Source: Candidatus Bathyarchaeota archaeon
GTDB taxonomy: Archaea; Thermoproteota; Bathyarchaeia; 40CM-2-53-6
Reading direction: 5' to 3'
Assembly: GCA_005883085.1 (NCBI GenBank)
Contig: VBAY01000005.1
Coordinates: forward strand, 1-5,119
Length of the DNA: 5,119 bases
Numbering within the stretch: the stretch's first letter is position 1; each line of letters opens with the position of its first letter. Positions 1 to 5,119 of this stretch are shown one piece after another. Both the position numbers and the translations under genes were made by a program. The notes beneath the pieces are model-generated. The model was not told the origin of the DNA and did no database searches. It saw only the letters and a list, made by a program, of their open reading frames with translations.

Positions 1-148
1 GCTTGAGTAGGGCAAAATCACCACGCGGCGTGCGGAGTCGATACACAACGTAGTGTGCGCCTTTCGCAGGCTTTCCGGACTGGATAGCGCTACCCAGTCT
101 GTAACTCGTAGCCAGGTTTTCAAGAGTGTCGGGCCGAAGCTGCTCCAT
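1..148 (-). CDS. 5' part of a gene cut by the window edge; possibly kinase/phosphotransferase-like, function not established
   Basis: An ATG at 148-146 opens a reading frame that stays open for 49 codons to the left edge, so only the N-terminus is seen. It begins MEQLRPDTLENLATSYRLGS and ends RTPRGDFALLK. The start lies 13 nt beyond the stop of the large phosphoesterase gene on the same strand, which suggests co-transcription. Upstream is GAGAGTG, a weak ribosome-binding match. The end of the fragment (HYVVYRLRTPRGDFALLK) looks like paired beta strands closing on a lysine. That layout resembles the N-lobe of protein-kinase-like or aminoglycoside-phosphotransferase-like folds, where such a lysine binds ATP phosphates. 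This is only a resemblance in a 49-residue fragment; catalytic loop motifs would lie outside the window. Existence of the gene is well supported by the open frame, start and spacing; its function is a guess. Confidence 0.65.
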   Translation of the reverse strand, partial: MEQLRPDTLENLATSYRLGSAIQSGKPAKGAHYVVYRLRTPRGDFALLK

Positions 149-161
149 GTACACTCTCAAG

Positions 162-2699
162 CTACTGAAGCGGCCTCCCTAGACGCTGACCAGCTCTGTT
201 TGGATCGTGTTCGCTCGTTGTGCTGACTCGAAACGTTGGGATTCTTCGTCTGCGCATTTGAAGGGTGACAAGTGTTGCCGTGCCTGCAACTACCAAGCTG
301 GTAATGATTGCAGTTGAGACGAGGCAGAACTGGCACGGCTGACTTGACGTGGGCGGCTGGCTATGCTGAGCGACATCGACTTGTACAGTGACAGAATGCG
401 TTACGGATCCGTTGGTAGCATTCACTTGTATCCAGTAAGGTCCGGGAGTAGTGTTTGGAGCGACGTTTACGTTCAGACTGGTAGAGCCTGAACCTTCAGG
501 TGATAGAGTAATGCTTGCTGGGTTGAGCGAGATCTGAGGCCCAGCTGGTGAGATCGTTGCGTTGAACATGATTGTTCCCGAAGGACCCCCGTCGTTCGTT
601 ACCGTGATAGCTAGTGATTGGTCAGAACCCGGTTGAGCGTTGAGGGTCGACTGACCCGTGTTCAGCCTGAAATCTGGCTGAGCGGGCGAGTAAATGGTTA
701 GCCTCTGAGAAGTGTTATTCGAACGGTTCGCAGAATCGATGACGGTCAGAGTCACTGTGTAGGATCCGGCCGATGCATAGGAGTAGGTTGCGTAGCCTCC
801 CGAGGCTGAGGCTCCGTTTCCAAAATCCCAAGAGTAGGAGTATGGTGGAGTCCCGCCTCTCGCAGACGCTGTAAAGTTGATACTATCACTTGGTTGCGGG
901 CTAGTAGGACTATACGTGAATCCATCTTGCAGGGAAGCCATTCCAATAACGACCGGCGATAATCCTGTCCCGGCATTGCCCAGTGAGTCCGCGACTGTCA
1001 GTGTGACCTGGTAGGTTCCATCACTATTGTAAGTGTGGGTCACTTGGAGACCTGTCCCCGCAGAACCATCTCCATAGCTCCACGAGTAACTGTAAGGCGG
1101 AGCCCCTCCGGAAGCAGAGGCTGTAAACGAGATAGATTGTCCAACGTCAGCCGAAGACGGACTGACTGTGAAGGTCGCAGATATGGGACGGGGCGGGCTA
1201 GTAGCAGAGACTGCCTTCTGAGAGGTAGCTGTCTGCTGTGGGACACTGCTATCCTTGACCGTCAGAGCAGTCGTGTATGATCCTGCCGATGAGTACGTGT
1301 GCGTTACCGGAGAGCCTGTTCCGGTCGATCCGTCTCCGAAGGACCAGCTAAACGTGAAAGGAGACGTCCCACCGCTGGCGCTCGCTGTGAACGTGACCGG
1401 TTGTCCTGCCTGGGTAGAAGAAGGACTGTAGGCGAAGCTAGCGGTCAGCGGAGGAGGCGCACCCGAGACCGTTAGAGATTGCTGAGATGTCGTGGTCTGC
1501 TGGGGCGAGCCATTATCTTTCACTGTAAGGGCCACGGTGAGTGTTCCCGTAGAGGAGTAGGTGTGCTGCGGAGACGATCCCATTCCAGTCGATCCATCAC
1601 CGAAGCTCCAGGAATAACTGTAGGGCGGGCTGCCTCCTGAAACTGAGCCGGTGAACGAAACGGTCTGTCCTGTCTGTGGGGAAGATGGACTGTCGGTGAA
1701 GCTGGCTGAGAGCTTGGGTGGTGGCGAGGCTCCGAAGAACTCTGTCATCGGAGTGGCTGAAGCATCGTTCGAAGTTAGACTTGGAAGATTCCAGTTCGCT
1801 TCGAGAGTTGAGAGGTACGAATAGGGGTTGTAGGAAGTGCTAGAGCTGTAGGCTTTTTTGACTGCCGGGCCGGACCATTCCGCGACGACGCAGTCACTAT
1901 TGCTGTTGCCTGTTGGGCAAAAGTCGTGTCCTTCGTCGAATACGATGAACAGTGCTGCCTTCTGGGTGGTGAACATTCTGCTGGACAGGATCAATGGGAC
2001 TAGTGTTGCGAGGTAGGCGTCTCCTATTGCGATTGATGAACTGTGCATGTTGTCGGTGTCGTTTGGAGTGAGCCAAACGTAGTTTGGTAGCGTTACACCG
2101 TTGAGCGCGGCTAGGAACTCTGGGTCTGAGGGCGATGATGTAGTGAGCATGTCGGTGCATCGCGCGGATGTTTTCATGTCGCTGAAGTCGATGAACGGAT
2201 AATGATCTCCCGCCCTGGGCGGCATGAAGTTACATGTTCCAGAGCCTGAAGCGTCCTCGGCAAATGCCTTCCAGGTGAGCCCTGCCGCCTCTAGTCGGTC
2301 AACAAGATTTGGCGCATTAAGTTGGAAACAACAGTAGCCGTCAGAGGTGTAGCCGAACGTGCTTCCCCCGAACAACGCAACATAGTTAGGCTCGCTGGGA
2401 TGATCCACAGCCGTGTAGTGAGTACTGAATCCGTAGGTCTGAGCCAGTGTGGTTAGGTATGGTGCGGGTATTGACGAGGAGCTGCAGCCAGAGACAACGC
2501 TTGGAGTGACGTCGCAGAGCCCTTTGTTCTCCATTAGGATCGTGACTATGTACTGGAAAGCAGAACTGCTCGGCAGGGATGCATTGACTGTCTGCAATTT
2601 CCATGATGTTTCGAAGCCGATGGTCTGCGAAGCAGCCAAGACTGCCATCAGGAGGACCAGCCTAATGATTCTGCTTCTACGCTTGTTTGCAGTTTTCAT
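162..2699 (-). CDS. Secreted, membrane-anchored phosphoesterase-family (acid phosphatase/phospholipase C-like) protein with four PKD domains
   Basis: The 845-residue protein is built for the cell surface. Residues 1-40 form a Sec-type signal: a KRRSR basic start, a hydrophobic core at about 11-22, and possible cleavage after VNA (residue 40). Residues 45-322 match the phosphoesterase family of acid phosphatases and phospholipases C: MENKG (56-60), HPSEPNY (100-106), DHYPFIDFSDM (165-175), a DNMHS motif (216-220) and FIVFDEG (251-257). In this family the E-N pair and the late Asp/Glu bind metal, so phosphate-ester hydrolysis is likely but the substrate is unknown. Eight cysteines in this domain fit disulfides outside the cell. 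Four PKD domains follow (about 330-670), then a beta-sandwich region (about 675-776, NEW3- or CARDB-like), a Pro/Ser linker, a transmembrane helix (about 791-814), RRRR (816-819) and a short cytoplasmic tail. Ten N-X-S/T sequons are present. The ATG start has AGGATGA just upstream. Confidence 0.9.
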   Translation of the reverse strand: MKTANKRRSRIIRLVLLMAVLAASQTIGFETSWKLQTVNASLPSSSAFQYIVTILMENKGLCDVTPSVVSGCSSSSIPAPYLTTLAQTYGFSTHYTAVDHPSEPNYVALFGGSTFGYTSDGYCCFQLNAPNLVDRLEAAGLTWKAFAEDASGSGTCNFMPPRAGDHYPFIDFSDMKTSARCTDMLTTSSPSDPEFLAALNGVTLPNYVWLTPNDTDNMHSSSIAIGDAYLATLVPLILSSRMFTTQKAALFIVFDEGHDFCPTGNSNSDCVVAEWSGPAVKKAYSSSTSYNPYSYLSTLEANWNLPSLTSNDASATPMTEFFGASPPPKLSASFTDSPSSPQTGQTVSFTGSVSGGSPPYSYSWSFGDGSTGMGSSPQHTYSSTGTLTVALTVKDNGSPQQTTTSQQSLTVSGAPPPLTASFAYSPSSTQAGQPVTFTASASGGTSPFTFSWSFGDGSTGTGSPVTHTYSSAGSYTTALTVKDSSVPQQTATSQKAVSATSPPRPISATFTVSPSSADVGQSISFTASASGGAPPYSYSWSYGDGSAGTGLQVTHTYNSDGTYQVTLTVADSLGNAGTGLSPVVIGMASLQDGFTYSPTSPQPSDSINFTASARGGTPPYSYSWDFGNGASASGGYATYSYASAGSYTVTLTVIDSANRSNNTSQRLTIYSPAQPDFRLNTGQSTLNAQPGSDQSLAITVTNDGGPSGTIMFNATISPAGPQISLNPASITLSPEGSGSTSLNVNVAPNTTPGPYWIQVNATNGSVTHSVTVQVDVAQHSQPPTSSQPCQFCLVSTAIITSLVVAGTATLVTLQMRRRRIPTFRVSTTSEHDPNRAGQRLGRPLQ
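690..1712 (-). repeat. Tandem array of four PKD-domain coding repeats inside the phosphoesterase gene
   Basis: Four units of about 80 codons follow one another at residues roughly 330-412, 418-498, 506-586 and 590-670. Each has the opening S-P-S/T-S...GQ/SDS, a GG-x-x-P-[YF] turn, and the PKD signature: WSFGDGS in units 1 and 2, WSYGDGS in unit 3, and a diverged WDFGNGA in unit 4. Each then has H/Y-TY or YSY and a [ALT]LTV strand. By eye, units 1 and 2 are the most alike, sharing the TALTVKD/VALTVKD and PQQT(T/A)TSQ stretches, which suggests they come from the latest duplication. PKD domains are beta-sandwich spacers or carbohydrate/protein-binding modules in archaeal surface proteins. Here they probably hold the catalytic domain away from the membrane. 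Confidence 0.85.
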
Positions 2700-2702
2700 C
2701 GC

Positions 2703-2709
2703 TCATCCT
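2703..2709 (-). promoter_or_regulatory. Ribosome-binding site of the phosphoesterase gene
   Basis: Read on the minus strand, AGGATGA lies 3 nt before the ATG at 2699-2697, or 7 nt counted from its GG. It matches the archaeal anti-Shine-Dalgarno target (AGGAGGTGA) with one mismatch and supports the chosen start. An ATG inside this motif is in another frame. Confidence 0.55.
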
Positions 2710-2814
2710 GATTGGAGTCCTTCGCAGTTCCTTCGAGACTGAGTCTGCTGATGAGTAGAGAGTAACTGACGATGATTTGATGGAGAGAAGATGAAGACAG
2801 AAGTTGAGCGTTTC
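2710..2814. other. Intergenic gap between glycosyltransferase stop and phosphoesterase leader
   Basis: I see no gene here. Read on the minus strand, just after the glycosyltransferase stop, there is a pyrimidine-rich run (about 2779-2803: CTTCTGTCTTCATCTTCTCTCC and neighbours). It could act as a weak archaeal terminator, since these rely on T-rich tracts rather than stem-loops, but the Ts are interrupted by C. No clear TATA box (TTTAWATA-like) is visible, so the phosphoesterase may be read through from the glycosyltransferase or have a weak promoter of its own. Confidence 0.3.
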
Positions 2815-4242
2815 TCATGACATGTCACTGCAGGCTTTGATTATGCCGACTGGACTCAAGTGGTAGCGAACTCTCGCTGAGTCTGGGGCGAGCTTTGTTG
2901 ACACATATCCCAGCGAGGCCTGCCTTCCAAGGCTGAGCTTCACAGGAGTTTCGGGGGATTTGATTAGAGACGCTATCTCCCCGGCGCTGACGGCTCCCTC
3001 CCCGTTTGTTGCACCTATTGTCAGGAGGAATTGTACTAGTGCTGGGTCGCTGAGAAATTCAACATCCTCTACTGCTGTCGAAGAAGGTGGTTTGACAGAA
3101 TCCGTTCTATAGGCTTTGAGTGTCTTCTCAGCGATCAGATCCCACTTGTATCTCTCCTGAACCACTCGGTAGGCATTCTCTGTCATCTGTTCAGCCAGTT
3201 CTGGATTGTCGAGCACTCGAAGAATACCTTCTGCGAGAGCACGAGGGTCCGAGGCCAGAACCTTTACTCCGGTTATTCCATCTTCAACTATCTCGGAGAG
3301 TCCTCCAACATCTGAGACCACAACTGGTATCCGTGACGCCATTGCTTCGAGTACGACCATTCCAAAGGGTTCGTAGTGGGATGCTAGAACGAACACATCG
3401 CTTGAATTGTAAAGCGAGACTAGTTTCTTTTCGTCAACGAATCCTGCGAGCTTAACACGGTCACTCAGTTTCCTCCGGAGGACCTCCTTGACCAAGTCCT
3501 CTTTGAGTGGGCCTTCACCTACGAAGACGAGGCTGACGTCCTTCCCCTGCTTTCGCAGTTCCTCCAAAGCATCCAGGAGTGTGAAGATACCCTTTTCGCG
3601 AACAATCCTGCCGACGCAGAGTATGATTTTTCTGTCTTCAGAAATTCCAGTCAGGATGAGTTGTGGCTGGCGATCGCCATTGAACCTAGATGATTCGACG
3701 CCGTTTGGGATAACGCGGATCTTGGTTTTGACCGCACCGAGTACGTGTTGAATATGGTCGAGCATGTAGTTGCTGCAACAGATGATCCCATCGCTCTGAT
3801 CCACCAGTAGCCTTTCAATGTCCCTCACTTTCCTGCGATACTCACCGTCTAAGCTACCTCCCCTTCCAATCTCGGTCGCATGAATTGTAGAAATTAGCGG
3901 AAGACCGAGTCGATTCTTGAGTTCCACAGCCGCCCTTCCCACAACCCAGTCGTGAGCGTGTATCAAGTCGAATCTCTCAGTCTCGAATAGCTCAGTCGTC
4001 TTCGAGATCATCTGGGAGTTCAAATGATAGATCCAGAGGAGAAAATTGGACTCGGGAACGCGGCCGCTATCGACTCGCGATACTGAGACCCCGTCAATAA
4101 TCTCTTCGGCAGGGGCATTGGGAAAGTCGCAAGTTATCACGCGAACCGGGGTTCCTTTTTCGACCAGAGCCCTTGAGAGGTGGTAGACGTGAGTCGAGAT
4201 GCCGCCTATGATTCTTGGCGGGAATTCCCAAGTTAACATCAA
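2815..4242 (-). CDS. GT4-family (GT-B fold) glycosyltransferase with C-terminal winged-helix-like domain
   Basis: This cytoplasmic enzyme should transfer a sugar from a nucleotide-sugar donor with retention of configuration; donor and acceptor cannot be read from sequence. Residue numbers start at the TTG at 4242. The N-terminal acceptor-side half begins MLTWEFPPR with the glycine loop GGISTHV (13-19) and has HAHDW (95-99). The donor-binding half has VGRIVREKG (210-218, Arg212 and Lys217), GEGP (242-245), and the E-x7-E motif EPFGMVVLE (291-299), followed by DVGGLSEIV (311-319). This is the GT4 glycogen-synthase-like/mannosyltransferase pattern, complete by about residue 380. Residues about 395-475 are extra and look like a winged helix: a helix at DPALVQFLLTI, then VSAGEIASLI, then RQASLGYV and a wing ending RVRYHLSPVG. 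The start is uncertain: TTG at 4242, ATG at 4239, or ATT at 4251. The gene follows a small ORF by 47 nt. Confidence 0.92.
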   Translation of the reverse strand: MMLTWEFPPRIIGGISTHVYHLSRALVEKGTPVRVITCDFPNAPAEEIIDGVSVSRVDSGRVPESNFLLWIYHLNSQMISKTTELFETERFDLIHAHDWVVGRAAVELKNRLGLPLISTIHATEIGRGGSLDGEYRRKVRDIERLLVDQSDGIICCSNYMLDHIQHVLGAVKTKIRVIPNGVESSRFNGDRQPQLILTGISEDRKIILCVGRIVREKGIFTLLDALEELRKQGKDVSLVFVGEGPLKEDLVKEVLRRKLSDRVKLAGFVDEKKLVSLYNSSDVFVLASHYEPFGMVVLEAMASRIPVVVSDVGGLSEIVEDGITGVKVLASDPRALAEGILRVLDNPELAEQMTENAYRVVQERYKWDLIAEKTLKAYRTDSVKPPSSTAVEDVEFLSDPALVQFLLTIGATNGEGAVSAGEIASLIKSPETPVKLSLGRQASLGYVSTKLAPDSARVRYHLSPVGIIKACSDMS

Positions 4243-4257
4243 GGACTTAATGCGCGT

Positions 4258-4264
4258 TCACCTT
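4258..4264 (-). promoter_or_regulatory. Shine-Dalgarno match that bears on the glycosyltransferase start
   Basis: Minus-strand AAGGTGA matches the archaeal ribosome-binding consensus over AGGTGA. It lies 6 nt before an in-frame ATT (4251-4249), which would give a protein starting (M)KSLMLTWEFPP, the usual start shape for this family. The TTG at 4242 is 15 nt away and the ATG at 4239 is 18 nt away, both farther than usual. The TGA within the motif is also the in-frame stop that limits any upstream extension. Confidence 0.45.
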
Positions 4265-4289
4265 CAATTCGATGCTCTAGTGTGAGAGT

Positions 4290-4517
4290 TTACCTTTCCT
4301 TCGTCCTGTCGGGTTTGCGGGTGACAGATTCGTCCACGGATCGAAGCTCGTTTTCATCCTCCACGAGCATGAAGACGTCAAGGTCGACCCCCTCATCTCG
4401 GAAGCCCTCGACGATATTGTGAAACTTTTGAACTAGTGCTCGTGCGCTAGCGGGAGTCGTGTATCCTTCGAGCTTTACGATCGCGCACCATTTTCGCATC
4501 TCAAATTCTACCGGCAT
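4290..4517 (-). CDS. Small hypothetical protein (75 aa) upstream of the glycosyltransferase
   Basis: I do not recognise this family. The 75 residues predict a compact beta-alpha-beta unit: a strand at KWCAIVKLEGY (about 9-19), a long helix at PASARALVQKFHNIVEGFRDE (about 22-42) and a strand at DLDVFMLVED (about 45-54). A charged, probably disordered tail ends RKPDRTKER. There is no signal peptide or membrane segment, so it should be cytoplasmic. The gene is supported by an ATG with GGAGTGA 6 nt upstream, a clean TAA stop and same-strand placement 47 nt before the glycosyltransferase, suggesting a shared transcript. A second ATG at residue 7 (MRKWCAIV) is a less likely start because the ribosome-binding site fits the first. 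A regulatory or partner role for the enzyme would be speculation. Confidence 0.75.
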   Translation of the reverse strand: MPVEFEMRKWCAIVKLEGYTTPASARALVQKFHNIVEGFRDEGVDLDVFMLVEDENELRSVDESVTRKPDRTKER

Positions 4518-4523
4518 CTGCTT

Positions 4524-4530
4524 TCACTCC
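4524..4530 (-). promoter_or_regulatory. Ribosome-binding site of the 75-aa gene
   Basis: Minus-strand GGAGTGA is 6 nt before the ATG at 4517-4515, or 9 nt counted from GGAG. It is close to the GGAGGTGA consensus and fixes the start at the first rather than the second methionine. Confidence 0.6.
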
Positions 4531-4561
4531 GTAGCTATCCCGAGATTACTCAGTAAGTACC

Positions 4562-4598
4562 GTTGTTGCATATAGCCTGGACGTTTAGGAACAACAAC
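4562..4598. repeat. 7-bp inverted repeat framing the candidate TATA box
   Basis: GTTGTTG at 4562-4568 and CAACAAC at 4592-4598 are perfect inverted copies 23 bp apart. The candidate TATA box lies in the spacer, beside the left arm. This placement would suit a dimeric repressor or activator site, but arms of this length made of a simple GTT repeat can occur by chance. Confidence 0.35.
4570..4577 (-). promoter_or_regulatory. Candidate TATA box for the small-protein/glycosyltransferase unit
   Basis: Minus-strand GCTATATG is the best TATA-like element in the leader. Initiation about 25 nt downstream would fall near 4545 and give a 5' UTR of roughly 28 nt that includes the GGAGTGA site. No clear purine-rich BRE precedes it (CCAGG instead), so the call is tentative. 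Confidence 0.35.
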
Positions 4599-5119
4599 AG
4601 AGGAAATGGTCGCAACTCAATTGGCAAGTCAATCTGCGATAATTGATCATGTGACGCGAATACGCTTCCAGCTGGCGACAGAAGAAACGTGTTGGACGGT
4701 GTTGAGTTAGAATTTGATAAGAATCATGTGTCTAGAGCCAAAGCTCTTCCAACGTGTAATGGTGGAAATTCGTCCAATTCACTTGGCTGGTTCTGCTTGC
4801 GAAATACTCGCTTACACCTTGTGGCCATTGGATTTGGCGGACAACGTGCCAAATGGAGGGAGACCATTCGATATATAGTCGAAGAGCATCCGAAACGTTC
4901 TGTCGTACTCATATGTAATATCTCGCCGCCATCGTTAACAAGGTGACTGCCATCTACAGCACCAATCAAGCGTACTCGGGAAATCGCAGGAGAGAAAAGT
5001 GTAGGAAAAGATATCCACCAGAGTGGGCGGTGTTCTAAGTGATTGGATTAGACCACAGAACAGTAATATACGCACCTGCCAATGCCAGTTGTACCACCAG
5101 GGAACCCTTACGCCACGCG
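4599..5119. other. Right-end region without a confident gene
   Basis: Besides the plus-strand chain described separately, one minus-strand frame is interrupted by only one stop (TGA at 4726-4724) over about 168 codons, from about 5056 down to 4550. It includes IGAVDGSHL near 4942-4968. A further minus-strand frame enters from the right edge and ends at TAG 5037-5035. It gives 27 codons with a hydrophobic stretch (SLVVQLALAGAYITVLWSNP) and could be the C-terminus of a membrane protein or chance. G+C and third-position G+C appear lower than in the flanking genes by eye. No tRNA, rRNA, CRISPR array or terminal inverted repeats are visible. Confidence 0.4.
4606..5038 (+). pseudogene. Possible decayed or frameshifted plus-strand gene, unidentified
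   Basis: Three plus-strand open frames chain together with overlaps. An ATG frame runs 4606-4713 (MVATQLASQS...). A second is open from about 4647 to 4946, with a GTG at 4689 (VLDGVELEFDKNHVS..., GWFCLRNTRLHLVAIGFGGQ). A third runs from about 4919 to 5038 (LAAIVNKVTAIYSTNQAYSG, ending PPEWAVF). Moving from one to the next needs two shifts in the same direction (-1), giving about 144 codons in all. The composition of the middle part looks protein-like, but no domain is recognised and no good ribosome-binding site precedes it. The opposite strand is about equally open, so even the strand is unsure. It may be a pseudogene, a mobile-element remnant or non-coding DNA. Confidence 0.2.

Noticed and set aside
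1035..1280. Plus-strand open frame of 81 codons and similar ones opposite or inside the phosphoesterase gene
   Set aside because: They lie fully within the coding region of a well-supported gene, have Arg/Ser-rich low-complexity translations and lack ribosome-binding sites. They are shadow frames produced by the repeat-rich, low-stop PKD DNA.
690..1712. Regularly spaced repeats that could suggest a CRISPR-like array
   Set aside because: The period is about 80 codons in frame within an open reading frame, and each unit encodes a PKD domain.
2449..2742. Plus-strand open frame overlapping the 5' end of the phosphoesterase gene
   Set aside because: It is antisense to the signal peptide and catalytic-domain start, which carry clear family motifs. 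No matching domain or ribosome-binding site was seen.
3120..3751. Plus-strand open frames within the glycosyltransferase gene
   Set aside because: They are antisense shadows of conserved GT4 coding sequence, with Ser/Arg/Pro-rich translations.
4942..4969. Minus-strand IGAVDGSHL, resembling the first catalytic Asp motif (GAIDGTHI) of IS5/DDE_Tnp_4-type transposases
   Set aside because: The residues after it do not follow the transposase pattern. No second Asp or Glu motif is visible, no terminal inverted repeats or target duplications were seen, and a stop follows. It is too short to call a mobile element.
5078..5092. Near-palindrome CCTGCCAATGCCAG
   Set aside because: The two halves match imperfectly, there is no T-tract or neighbouring promoter, and it lies in a region with no defined gene. 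It is not enough to call a terminator or operator.

Overview
The window reads as chromosomal DNA from a mesophilic archaeon. A Thaumarchaeota/Nitrososphaeria-like or related soil lineage is my best guess, but it is a guess. The support is a large Sec-secreted PKD-repeat surface protein with a C-terminal membrane anchor, an archaeal-style GT4 glycosyltransferase, Shine-Dalgarno matches of the GGAG/GGTGA type, a TATA-like element and mid-range G+C. No 16S, tRNA or other taxonomic marker is present.

Layout: every gene I can defend lies on the minus strand, so transcription runs from high to low coordinates. In that order there is (1) an unresolved stretch, about 4606-5119, with no convincing intact gene; (2) a leader with a TATA-like box framed by a 7-bp inverted repeat; (3) a 75-residue unknown small protein (4290-4517); (4) a GT4 glycosyltransferase with a winged-helix-like tail (2815-4242); (5) a 115-nt gap; (6) an 845-residue exported phosphoesterase-family protein with four PKD domains, a further beta-sandwich region and a C-terminal transmembrane anchor (162-2699); and (7) after only 13 nt, the first 49 codons of another gene that runs off the left edge (1-148).

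Inferred working picture: the small protein and the glycosyltransferase form one transcription unit, which may continue into the surface phosphoesterase and the gene after it. The phosphoesterase carries ten N-X-S/T sequons, so a link between a cytoplasmic sugar-transfer enzyme and a cell-surface glycoprotein is plausible but unproven. The most unusual items are the glycosyltransferase/winged-helix fusion, its uncertain start (the best ribosome-binding site fits an ATT codon, not the TTG or ATG that follow), and the undecided region at the right end. I found no CRISPR array, RNA gene or intact mobile element.
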